DNA of 24,566 bases from JAKACA01 sp050010115 (lineage in GTDB: Bacteria > Actinomycetota > Acidimicrobiia > Acidimicrobiales > Bog-793): positions 1 through 24,566 of the forward strand of contig JBEKLQ010000061.1 of NCBI GenBank assembly GCA_050010115.1, written 5' to 3'. Each line of letters begins with the position of its first letter. Within the stretch, counting starts at the first letter, position 1. The translations under genes were made by a program, and so were the position numbers. Positions 14,444 to 21,897 of this stretch are shown here, piece after piece. The notes under the pieces were generated by a model. That model was not told the DNA's origin. It was given only the letters and a program-made list of their open reading frames with translations, and did no database searches.

Positions 14444-16510
14444 GTGGCCAATGTGCCGTCTGCGAAAATCCGGAATGTCGCGCTCGTAGGACACGGCGGC
14501 GCCGGCAAGACCACGCTCGCCGAAGCGTTGCTCGTCGCCACCGGTGCGCTCAACCGTGCGGGGCGCGTCGAGGACGGCACCACCGTGTCCGACTTCGAGC
14601 CGGAGGAGATCAAGCGCCACATCTCGGTGTCGATGGCGATGGCGCCGATCCAGGTGGGCGACTACCGGATCAACGTGATCGACACACCCGGGTACGCCGA
14701 CTTCGCCGCCGAGATGGAGGCTGCGCTCTCGGTCGCTGATCTGGCCGTCCTCGTGGTGAGTGCCGTCGAAGGCGTCGAGGTGAACACCGAGTCCGCATGG
14801 CGAGCCGCCGCAGAGCTCGGCCTGCCTCGGCTCGTGTACGTCAACAAGCTCGACCGTGAACGGGCCGACTTCGAGCGGACCCTCGATCAGCTGCGCAGCC
14901 TCTTTGGCGCCGGGATCGCTCCGTTGGAGCTGCCGATCGGCCACGAGGCTGGGTTTCGAGGGGTCGCTGACCTGCTCACCGATACGGCCATCACCTATGA
15001 CACAGGCTCGGCCGTGACGGGCCCGATCCCCGATGACATGTCCGACCTCGAGCACCGGGTCCGCGAGGCGTTGGTGGAGGGCATCGTCGTCGCCGACGAC
15101 GACCTCATGGAGCGCTACCTCGAGGGCGAGACTCTCTCTACGAAGGAGCTGGAAGAGACGCTCGCCCACGGTGTGGCATCGGCGACGGTCTTCCCCGTGG
15201 TGTGCGGATCCGCCACGAGGTCGATCGCGATCGACCGCCTCGCCGAGCTCATCTGCGAGATCGGGCCCAGTCCCCTCGAACGGGCGCCGGTACACGTCCG
15301 AGCGGGTGACAAGTCCACGCAGGTCGTCCTGGACCCGACAGGGCAGCCGCTCGCCCGCGTCTTCAAGACGATCGCCGACCCCTTCGTCGGGAAGATCTCG
15401 CTCATCCACGTGCTCTCGGGAACGATCCGCCCCGACGTCACGCTCGTGAACTCGAGAACGCACTCCGACGAGCGCCTGCATGCACTGCAACTGCTTCGGG
15501 GCAAGGAGTCCACTCCCGTCTCGGAGGCACAGGCCGGCGACGTCATCGCGGTTCCAAAGCTCGCCGACGCGAGGACCGGGGACACGCTCGCGCCAAAGGG
15601 AAGCCCGGTCGTGATCGAGACCCGTCCGGCCCCCACGCCTCTGCTCTCGATCGCCGTCCGGCCGAAAGCCAAGGGCGACGAGGACAAGTTGATGACGGCC
15701 TTGCACCGGCTGCAGGAGGAGGATTTGACGCTGGCGGTTCGGCGCGAGGACGAGACGCACCAGACCGTGCTGTCGGGCATGGGCGACACGCACTTGCAGA
15801 TTGTCTGCGAGAAGTTGCAACGGAAGTTCGGCGTCGAGGTCGACCTTGAGCCGGTCAAAGTCCCTTACCGTGAGACGATCAGCAAGCTGGCCGAGGCCGA
15901 GGGAAAGTACAAGAAGCAAACGGGTGGCCACGGTCAGTTCGGAGTGGCGAACCTCCGCGTGGAGCCACTGGAGCGCGGGACTGGCTTCCTCTTCTCCGAC
16001 GCGATCGTGGGTGGCGCGATCCCCCGCCAGTTCATCCCGGCCGTCGAGAAGGGCATCGTGGAAGCCATGTCGACTGGAGGTGCGCTCGGCTTCCCGGTCG
16101 TAGACGTGAAGGTGACTTGTTATGACGGCAAATACCATTCGGTCGACTCCTCCGAGATGAGCTTCCGCATGGCCGGGGCGCTCGGCTTCCGGGAGGCGTT
16201 GGCCAACGCCGGGCCCGTGCTGCTCGAGCCAATCTCGCGCCTCGAGATCACCACTCCGGCGAGCTCCCAGGGCGACGTGCTCGGCGACCTCAACGCCCGG
16301 CGAGGGCGCGTGCTCGGCACCGAAGCGGGCTCGGGCGACGAGCAGGTCGTGGTCGCTCTCGTGCCGACCTCCGAAGTCATGCGCTACGCGACCGATCTCC
16401 GGTCGCTGACCGGAGGCCGAGGCCGTTTCTCGATCCGACACGACCGCTACGAAGTCGTGCCAGCGCAATTTGTTGACCGGATCGTAAAGGCAACCCAGAC
16501 AGAGGGGTGA
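14444..16510 (+). CDS. fusA2: Elongation factor G-like protein (FusA2/EF-G2 type)
   Basis: A 688-residue translational GTPase with all EF-G domains. The GTPase has G1 GHGGAGKTT, G3 DTPGYADF and G4 NKLD. Domain II (FKTIADPFVGKISLIHVLSGTI), domain III (EDLTLAVRREDETHQTVLSGMGDTHLQIVCEKL), domain IV (KKQTGGHGQFGVANLRVEP, GGAIPRQFIPAVEKG) and domain V follow. It is not canonical EF-G. G1 has HGGAGK instead of HIDAGK, the switch I RGIT signature is replaced by RHIS, and the catalytic-region DTPGH is DTPGY. Mycobacterial FusA2 shows the same DTPGY and a similar switch I. EF-G2 proteins often have weak or unknown translation roles. It is the only plus-strand gene and ends eight bases from the convergent neighbour. 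Confidence 0.93.
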   Translation: MANVPSAKIRNVALVGHGGAGKTTLAEALLVATGALNRAGRVEDGTTVSDFEPEEIKRHISVSMAMAPIQVGDYRINVIDTPGYADFAAEMEAALSVADLAVLVVSAVEGVEVNTESAWRAAAELGLPRLVYVNKLDRERADFERTLDQLRSLFGAGIAPLELPIGHEAGFRGVADLLTDTAITYDTGSAVTGPIPDDMSDLEHRVREALVEGIVVADDDLMERYLEGETLSTKELEETLAHGVASATVFPVVCGSATRSIAIDRLAELICEIGPSPLERAPVHVRAGDKSTQVVLDPTGQPLARVFKTIADPFVGKISLIHVLSGTIRPDVTLVNSRTHSDERLHALQLLRGKESTPVSEAQAGDVIAVPKLADARTGDTLAPKGSPVVIETRPAPTPLLSIAVRPKAKGDEDKLMTALHRLQEEDLTLAVRREDETHQTVLSGMGDTHLQIVCEKLQRKFGVEVDLEPVKVPYRETISKLAEAEGKYKKQTGGHGQFGVANLRVEPLERGTGFLFSDAIVGGAIPRQFIPAVEKGIVEAMSTGGALGFPVVDVKVTCYDGKYHSVDSSEMSFRMAGALGFREALANAGPVLLEPISRLEITTPASSQGDVLGDLNARRGRVLGTEAGSGDEQVVVALVPTSEVMRYATDLRSLTGGRGRFSIRHDRYEVVPAQFVDRIVKATQTEG

Positions 16511-16518
16511 GCAGGCGC

Positions 16519-17265
16519 TCACACGGGCAGAGTTGCCCAGGCGGTCGCAACCGCCCGGTCCCCGGTCAGCTCCAACTCGTCGACCGCGATTCGGTTCCAG
16601 GTGAAGAGGAACAGGTCGGAGGCACCGGCGCGCAGGCATGCCGAGGCTGGCCCGCTCCCCTCGCGGATCTTGAGGTGCCCCCCGCCGACCTCGACCACCC
16701 AGGCCCGATCGCTGTCCGAGCAGGCCAGACACAGCGAGCCCCCAAGCGTGGCAGCCGGTTCTTTCGGCACGTCGCTACGCAGGTGAACATCCAGCCGCTC
16801 ATCGATGCCGTCCACGGCGAGCTCGGCGTCAACCGCCGTGGGAATGCCAGCCGCGAGCTCGCCGTCGTAGCGGTGAACGGCCGTCTCGAGCGCCATCCGC
16901 CGAGCCACCCAGGCCACCTCGAGATCCTCGCCCGACCAGTTCCAGCACGGGGCATCGGGCCCTGCATCAGCCAGCGCCCCGACGAGCCTGGCGGCAGCAT
17001 CCTCGACCCAGTCGCCGGGCGCGTCGGCCGTTGGCATTGATCGCTCGCCAAGGTCGTCAGGCGACGTGACGTCGCCAGTGACCACCTGACGGTTCCAGAA
17101 CGTGAAGACATGCCAGACGTGGTCCAACAGCTCGCGCCCGTGCCACTCCGGGCAACTGGGGATGCGGGAATCGAGCGCGTCCACGGTCACGCCGGCGAGG
17201 CGCTCGGCTTCCGAGGAGATATACCCCAGGTACCGTTCGAAGGAGAGCCTGCTGTCACTGTTCAT
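16519..17265 (-). CDS. Maleylpyruvate isomerase-family (mycothiol/DinB-like) protein
   Basis: A 248-residue protein of the TIGR03083/MDMPI class. The N-terminal DinB-like four-helix bundle has IPSCPEWHGRELLDHVWHV, with a likely metal-ligand His, and MALETAVHRYDGE with a second His. It is followed by a C-terminal MDMPI_C/SCP2-like domain ending DELELTGDRAVATAWA. Characterised relatives are mycothiol-dependent isomerases or thiol transferases, but most family members have no known substrate. A mycothiol ligase gene lies nearby, which fits. The ATG overlaps the stop of the PH-like gene as ATGA, so it is the last gene of the thrS operon. It meets the EF-G-like gene tail to tail with no room for a terminator. 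Confidence 0.85.
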   Translation of the reverse strand: MNSDSRLSFERYLGYISSEAERLAGVTVDALDSRIPSCPEWHGRELLDHVWHVFTFWNRQVVTGDVTSPDDLGERSMPTADAPGDWVEDAAARLVGALADAGPDAPCWNWSGEDLEVAWVARRMALETAVHRYDGELAAGIPTAVDAELAVDGIDERLDVHLRSDVPKEPAATLGGSLCLACSDSDRAWVVEVGGGHLKIREGSGPASACLRAGASDLFLFTWNRIAVDELELTGDRAVATAWATLPV

Positions 17266-17957
17266 GCGGGATCCGGATCCTTTGAGGTGTCGGAGAGCGG
17301 CCTTCGGACTTCTTGGTGGGCATCGGGTGCGTCAGGGTCGGCTGCACCCGGCTCACCGCCGGCCGTGTGGCCTTGTGCAACGTCGGGCTCAGCCTGGGCG
17401 ACGTCGGGCTCGGACTGCGGCTTGGTCAGACGCACAGCGCCTGGCGGATCGAAGCGGCGCTTACGCGGCGCGTCACGGATGGACCGGACTTTGGGGGGTG
17501 GGGCGGGTGCGATGCCAGCCGCCTCCCGGAGCGCACCAACCACGGCAGCCGGGTCGGCAACCTCGACGACGATGAAGCGGTAACGGGTACCCGAGGTCTC
17601 GACGACCACGGCATTCCGAGCCATTCCACATGCCCAGAACGACCAGCCATCGAGACCGTGATACGCCCCGACCTTGAACAGCGAGCCGCTCCTAAGCCAG
17701 CGGGAACGCCGGCGAAGTCGAGTGCTCACCCGTTGATAGACGAGTGGGTCGTGCTCGACCGCGGTCACGGCGCTGAGCGGCACACGCAAGGTCTTCTTCG
17801 TCGCCCAGAGCACTCGCCAGCCTTCGAGGCGTACGACCACCATGTCGCCTTCGACCTCGAGCATGCCCCAGACCTTCGCCAGCTTACCCGAGCGAGAAGG
17901 CAGCGGTCCCGGTACCGCTTGACCGTACCCATCGGGGCCGGGCCCACCTAGCGCCAT
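17262..17957 (-). CDS. PH-like domain protein, conserved actinobacterial position, function unknown
   Basis: A 231-residue soluble protein. The first 150 residues look like a bacterial pleckstrin-homology-like beta barrel: alternating strands GMLEVEGDMVVVRLEGWRVLWATKKTLRVPLSAVTAVE, then GLDGWSFWACGMARNAVVVETSGTRYRFIVVEVADPAAVVGALREA. The remainder is a Pro/Asp/Ala-rich disordered tail with the duplicated unit EPDVAQ. There is no signal peptide or membrane helix. The ATG overlaps the end of the HIT gene by ten bases, and the stop overlaps the next gene as ATGA, so all are co-transcribed. I do not recognise a specific function; the fold assignment is from sequence pattern only. Confidence 0.75.
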   Translation of the reverse strand: MALGGPGPDGYGQAVPGPLPSRSGKLAKVWGMLEVEGDMVVVRLEGWRVLWATKKTLRVPLSAVTAVEHDPLVYQRVSTRLRRRSRWLRSGSLFKVGAYHGLDGWSFWACGMARNAVVVETSGTRYRFIVVEVADPAAVVGALREAAGIAPAPPPKVRSIRDAPRKRRFDPPGAVRLTKPQSEPDVAQAEPDVAQGHTAGGEPGAADPDAPDAHQEVRRPLSDTSKDPDPA

Positions 17958-18532
17958 GCTGCGTGGAGTCTCTGCCAGGACTCCGGGAGTGGCTCGGGCA
18001 GAACCCGCACCGACGCGACCGAGGTCATGAAGTTCGTGTCACCGAGCCAGCGAGGCACGACGTGAACGTGGAGATGCGCGGGTATACCGGCGCCGGCGGC
18101 CCGTCCGAGATTGACGCCGAGGTTGATGCCGTCGGGTCGGTAGGCCGTCTTCACTGCCGACACTCCGGCCCGGACCGCCTGCCAGACCTCGGCGGCTTCA
18201 GGCTCGCTCAGATCTTCAAGCTCTCGGGCATGGCGCCACGGCATCACCATGACATGACCTGAGGCGTAGGGGTAGGCGTTGAGGAGTGCCACGACGGTCT
18301 CTCCGGACCACACAATCAGTCGCTCCTCGTCCGAGGCGGCCGACGCGAAGACCTCGCAGAACACGCACGGCCGCTCGCTCAGGGAAGGGGCCGAATCGGT
18401 CAGCCCGTCGCTGGTGGTCGTTTCGGGCACCCCATCGGCACCTCGGCCGCTCGAGGTGGAGACCGGAGCGCCGTCACCGAACGAGCCGACGTAGGACGCC
18501 CGCCAGCCTGCCCACAGGTGATCGAGGCTCAC
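17948..18532 (-). CDS. HIT-family nucleotide phosphorylase/hydrolase (Ap4A phosphorylase-like)
   Basis: A 194-residue histidine-triad protein. It begins LDHLWAGWRASYV and has a zinc CXXC pair (Cys56, Cys59). LLNAYPYASGHVMVMPWRH follows, then GINLGVNLGRAAGAGIPAHLHVHVVPRWLGDTNFM with the His153-X-His155-X-His157 catalytic triad. This matches the actinobacterial group that includes the M. tuberculosis diadenosine tetraphosphate phosphorylase encoded next to thrS. It probably degrades Ap4A-type by-products of aminoacyl-tRNA synthetases. An insert of about 35 Ser/Thr/Gly-rich residues (18-52) separates the N-terminal motif from the core. The GTG start overlaps the thrS stop as GTGA. Confidence 0.9.
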   Translation of the reverse strand: MSLDHLWAGWRASYVGSFGDGAPVSTSSGRGADGVPETTTSDGLTDSAPSLSERPCVFCEVFASAASDEERLIVWSGETVVALLNAYPYASGHVMVMPWRHARELEDLSEPEAAEVWQAVRAGVSAVKTAYRPDGINLGVNLGRAAGAGIPAHLHVHVVPRWLGDTNFMTSVASVRVLPEPLPESWQRLHAAWR

Positions 18533-20520
18533 GCCGGCGTGCCTCGCTGCGGGGGGGCCGCCTCTTGACGCGCCTTGGCGACAAAGTCGTCCAGAGGGAC
18601 TCCGCGCTCGGGTGGCGCGTCCCCCCGACCGTTGACCCCGACCGTGCGGGCGGCGACATCGGAGTCACCGACGACCAGCACATACGGCAGCTTCTCGAGC
18701 TTCGCCCGCCGGATGCGGGCGCCGAGCGGCTCGGTTGCCGCCTCGGTGTCGACGCGCAAGCCGGCGTCCGCAAGCCCCCGGGTGACCTCGCGAGCGTAGT
18801 CCTCGTGGTCTTGGCGGACCGGCAGTACGCGAGCCTGGACCGGCGACAACCACATCGGCAACGCTCCGGCGTAGTGCTCGAGCAGAACCGCGAAGAAGCG
18901 CTCCACTGACCCGAACAACGCCCGGTGGATCATGATCGGGCGGTGCCGGGCGTTGTCCGCCCCGACGTACTCGAGACCGAAGCGCTGCGGCAGTTGGAAG
19001 TCGAGCTGGATCGTTGACATCTGCCAGGTGCGCCCGATGGCGTCCCGCGCCTGAACCGAGAGCTTCGGCCCGTAGAAAGCGCCGCCACCCTCGTCCAGGA
19101 CGAGGTCGAGGTCCATCCCCAGAGCGACCTGCCGAAGCGCTTCGGTCGCCTCGGCCCATTCCTCGTCGTCGCCGACCCATTTCTCCTCAGGTTTTGTGGA
19201 GAGCTCGAGGTAGAAGTCGTCGAGCCCGTAGTCGCGGAGCAGATCGAGGACGAAGATCAACAACGACCTGAGCTGATCGGGCATCTGCTCCCGGGTGCAG
19301 AAGATGTGGGCGTCGTCCTGCGTCATTCCCCTCACGCGGGTGAGGCCGTGGATGACGCCGGACTTCTCGTACCGGTACACCGTCCCGAGCTCGAACATCC
19401 GGATCGGGAGCTCTCGGTACGAGCGCTGCCGGCTGCGGAAGATAAGGATGTGGAACGGGCAGTTCATCGGCTTCAGGTAGTACCGCTGGCCTTCGTCCAG
19501 CTCCATCGGCGGGAACATGCTCTCGGCGTACCAGTCCAGATGGCCCGAAGTCTCGAACAGCTCGGCCTTGGTGATGTGCGGGCTGTTGACGAAGTCGTAG
19601 CCCTCCTGCTCGTGACGGCGGCGCGAGTAGTCCTCCATGAGCCGGCGGATCAGTCCGCCCTTCGGGTGGAACACGGCGAGGCCCGAGCCCAGCTCGGTCG
19701 GAAACGAGAACAGGTCGAGCTCCGCGCCGAGCTTCCGGTGATCGCGCCGCTCGGCCTCCTCCAAGCGGTGCAGGTGCTCCGCCACGGCCTTGGCCGACTC
19801 CCAGGCGGTTCCGTAGATCCGCTGCAGCTGAGGGCGGTGCTCGTCGCCTCGCCAGTAAGCGCCGGCAACCCGCATCAGCTTGAAGTGCCGGAGGCGGTCT
19901 GTTGCAGGGACGTGGGGCCCCCTGCAGAGGTCGACGAACGAGTCGGTGTTGCGGTAGGCCGTCACGATCCCGTCGTTACCCCCGGCCTCGAGGGCGATCT
20001 CGGGGTCGGCTGCCCGCTGAGCGACCCCTTCGATGATCTCGACCTTGTACGGCTGGTCGGCAAAGAGCCGCAGGCCCTCGTCGATCGAGTGCTCCTCGCG
20101 CACGAACGGCTGCGCTTCCGCCACGATCTCCCGCATGCGGGCCTCGACACGCTCGAGGTCGGAGTCGGAGAAGTGAGCGCCACCAGGAAGCTCGAAGTCG
20201 TAATAGAACCCATCGGCGATCGAAGGACCGATGGCGAAGCGGGCTCCAGGCCACAGCGAGAGCACCGCTTGTGCCATCACGTGCGCCGTGGAGTGCCGCA
20301 GCACCGCCCGCCCCTCGTTGGTCCCACGCGTGATGATCGAGACCTTGGCGCGGTCGGGAAGGGGTCGGCCGAGATCCCAGAGCTCGCCGTCCACCTCGAC
20401 GGCAACGGCGTCCTCGGCGAGTCGCCGCCCGATCGATGCCGCGAGCGTCGTGCCGGTGGCGCCTTCCGGCAAGGAGCGTTCGCTCCCGTCGGGCAGGATG
20501 GCGGTGATCTCGGCGGTCAT
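18529..20520 (-). CDS. thrS: Threonine--tRNA ligase
   Basis: A class II synthetase of 663 residues that charges tRNA-Thr. Domain order is TGS (about 1-65), then the editing domain with HSTAHVMAQAV (HXXXH zinc-like motif) and the matching FVDLCRGPHVPAT. The catalytic core has the zinc Cys in PMNCPFHILIF, motif 2 RMFELGTVYRYE followed by GLTRVRGMTQDDAHIF, and motif 3 IMIHRALFGSVERF. The C-terminal anticodon-binding domain starts near WLSPVQARVLPV. Length and motifs are standard. A TAAATT hexamer ends six bases before the ATG, so the transcript may be leaderless. A large hairpin lies 35-87 bases upstream. No T-box consensus is visible. Confidence 0.97.
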   Translation of the reverse strand: MTAEITAILPDGSERSLPEGATGTTLAASIGRRLAEDAVAVEVDGELWDLGRPLPDRAKVSIITRGTNEGRAVLRHSTAHVMAQAVLSLWPGARFAIGPSIADGFYYDFELPGGAHFSDSDLERVEARMREIVAEAQPFVREEHSIDEGLRLFADQPYKVEIIEGVAQRAADPEIALEAGGNDGIVTAYRNTDSFVDLCRGPHVPATDRLRHFKLMRVAGAYWRGDEHRPQLQRIYGTAWESAKAVAEHLHRLEEAERRDHRKLGAELDLFSFPTELGSGLAVFHPKGGLIRRLMEDYSRRRHEQEGYDFVNSPHITKAELFETSGHLDWYAESMFPPMELDEGQRYYLKPMNCPFHILIFRSRQRSYRELPIRMFELGTVYRYEKSGVIHGLTRVRGMTQDDAHIFCTREQMPDQLRSLLIFVLDLLRDYGLDDFYLELSTKPEEKWVGDDEEWAEATEALRQVALGMDLDLVLDEGGGAFYGPKLSVQARDAIGRTWQMSTIQLDFQLPQRFGLEYVGADNARHRPIMIHRALFGSVERFFAVLLEHYAGALPMWLSPVQARVLPVRQDHEDYAREVTRGLADAGLRVDTEAATEPLGARIRRAKLEKLPYVLVVGDSDVAARTVGVNGRGDAPPERGVPLDDFVAKARQEAAPPQRGTPA

Positions 20521-20554
20521 CCGTCCAATTTAGAGGCCCGCTCGCCGAGCGCCG

Positions 20555-20607
20555 CGACGTTGTACGCGTTTTGTCCCGCATACGGGTACAAAGCGCGTAC
20601 AACGTCG
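20555..20607. repeat. Near-perfect inverted repeat, 24-bp stem with 4-base loop
   Basis: The arms 20555-20578 and 20583-20607 pair over 24 positions with one G-T pair and one bulged base (20587), around the loop CATA. The outer 14 bp (CGACGTTGTACGCG with its complement) are perfect. It lacks a following T-run in either direction, so a classical terminator is unlikely. It could be an operator, a leader RNA structure or a small mobile palindrome. Confidence 0.9.
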
Positions 20608-20612
20608 TCGTC

Positions 20613-20767
20613 GGGCCGAGGCGAGGCGGCCCAATCGGCCGTCGCCGTCGTCGTCGTCGTCGAGGCGAGGCGAGACGGCCCAATCGGCCGTCGCCGTCGT
20701 CGTCCGAGCCGGCCGCGGGCCGAGGCGAGGCGGCCCGATCGGCCGTCGCCGTCCGAGCCGGCCGCGG
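20613..20767. repeat. Three-copy GC-rich direct repeat
   Basis: A 37-base unit at 20613-20649 recurs at 20717-20753 with one mismatch. A variant carrying a five-base insertion lies at 20662-20698. A second 17-base unit (GTCCGAGCCGGCCGCGG) occurs at 20702 and 20751. Each unit contains an imperfect palindrome around GGCCCRATCGGCC. The gap between copies 1 and 2 is a TCG run. Confidence 0.85.
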
Positions 20768-20781
20768 CCGCCAGGCCGGGT

Positions 20782-21897
20782 CTACACGACTACGCCAAGC
20801 AGCGCTGCAGCGCGGCTCACACCTACGCCTTCCCCGGCAACCAGGTCAATGGCTGCCAGAGCCCCTGGAGTGTCCAGGTCGTCGTCGAGGCGAGCGCGCA
20901 CGACCTCGAGGGCACCCTCACCCTCGCCCCCTGCCCTCCAGTGCTCGAGGCGTGTCTTGGCGTTCTCGAGCAGGACGCCGTCGAAGTCCCATGACTCCCG
21001 ATAGTGATGGGCCAGCAGGGCCAGACGGATCACGGCTGGTTCGTGAGACTCGAGCAGCGTGTGGACGAACACGAGATTCCCGAGTGACTTCGACATCTTC
21101 TCGCCCCCGAGGCGCACCATGCCGACGTGCATCCAGTGGCGGACGAACTGCTGCCCGGTCGCAGCTTCCGACTGGGCGGCCTCGCACTCGTGATGAGGGA
21201 AGATGAGATCGTCGCCACCCCCGTGCAGGTCGATCGTCGTGCCAAGCTCACGGAGCGCGAGCGCCGAGCACTCGACGTGCCACCCGGGCCGGCCCTTGCC
21301 CCAGAGCGAGTCCCAGCTGGGCTCGTCATCGGCCGACGGTTGCCACAGCACGAAGTCGAGCGGGTCGTCCTTGAACGGGTCGTCCGGATTGCCGCCACGC
21401 TCGGCGGCGAGGCGCAGCATCTCGGCACGATCAAGGTTGCTCACCTGGCCGAAGCCATCAAAGGACGACACATCGAAGTACACAGCCCCGCCGGCCTGGT
21501 AGGCGTGACCGGCGTCGAGCACCATCCCGATGAACCCGAGGATGTCCGGGATGGCCGAGGTCGCCCGCGGTTCGCTGGCCGGCGGCAACATGTTGAGCGC
21601 CCGCATGTCATGGTCGAAGCGCGCGATCTCGCCCGCCGCGAGATCGAGGTAATGAACTCCGAGCTCCCGCGCCTTGCGGAGGATGTCGTCGTCCACGTCG
21701 GTGATGTTCCGGACGCAATCGGTGCGGTGCCCGAGATCCCGGAGGCGCCGCTGCAGGACGTCGTAGGTCAGGTAGGTCATGGCATGACCGAGGTGGGCCG
21801 CGTCGTAAGGCGTGATGCCGCAGGTGTACATCGTCACGAGCGGCCCAGGCTCGAACGGGACGACCGCGGCGCGGGCAGTCTCGTACAGGCGCATCAT
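20782..21897 (-). CDS. mshC: Cysteine:glucosaminyl-inositol ligase (MshC-like)
   Basis: A class I synthetase fold homologous to cysteinyl-tRNA synthetase, 371 residues. The signature MYTCGITPYDAAHLGHAMTYLTYD is the MshC version (CysS has CGPTVY); RPGWHVECSALA, LHGGGDDLIFPHHE and EKMSKSLGN are also present. Zinc ligands Cys26, the Cys of HVECS and the His of FPHHE can be seen. MshC joins cysteine to GlcN-inositol in mycothiol synthesis. The protein ends soon after the helical segment DDDLDTPGALAAIDLV, without the tRNA anticodon-binding domain of CysS, which supports MshC. The start ATG overlaps the npdG stop as ATGA. It could still be a short CysS paralogue. Confidence 0.87.
   Translation of the reverse strand: MMRLYETARAAVVPFEPGPLVTMYTCGITPYDAAHLGHAMTYLTYDVLQRRLRDLGHRTDCVRNITDVDDDILRKARELGVHYLDLAAGEIARFDHDMRALNMLPPASEPRATSAIPDILGFIGMVLDAGHAYQAGGAVYFDVSSFDGFGQVSNLDRAEMLRLAAERGGNPDDPFKDDPLDFVLWQPSADDEPSWDSLWGKGRPGWHVECSALALRELGTTIDLHGGGDDLIFPHHECEAAQSEAATGQQFVRHWMHVGMVRLGGEKMSKSLGNLVFVHTLLESHEPAVIRLALLAHHYRESWDFDGVLLENAKTRLEHWRAGGEGEGALEVVRARLDDDLDTPGALAAIDLVAGEGVGVSRAAALLGVVV

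Larger units (their letters stand above)
20521..20781. other. Structured non-coding region between thrS and mshC
   Basis: These 261 bases carry no credible gene. From the thrS side they hold a -10-like TAAATT (20527-20532, minus strand), a short dyad (20540-20552), the long hairpin at 20555-20607, and then three copies of a GC-rich unit up to about 20767. Translated ORFs across it are Arg/Pro/Ala-rich shadows of the repeats. Confidence 0.8.

Noticed and set aside
14240..16732. 830-residue open frame on the minus strand opposite the EF-G-like gene
   Set aside because: It is rich in Arg, His, Asp and Gly with no motif, and the opposite strand encodes a complete EF-G-like protein with a strong ribosome site. 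High-GC third positions keep this antisense frame open.
20521..20781. T-box riboswitch before thrS
   Set aside because: The antiterminator consensus (TGGNACCGCG type) and specifier stem are not visible, and the hairpin has no terminator T-run.
19306..20994. 562-residue plus-strand open frame opposite thrS
   Set aside because: It is antisense to a full-length thrS, has no family resemblance, and runs through the intergenic repeats.
20782..21897. Cysteinyl-tRNA synthetase call for the mshC-like gene
   Set aside because: The N-terminal signature is GITPYDAAHLGHA as in MshC rather than CGPTVY, and the anticodon-binding domain is absent. CysS remains a minor alternative.
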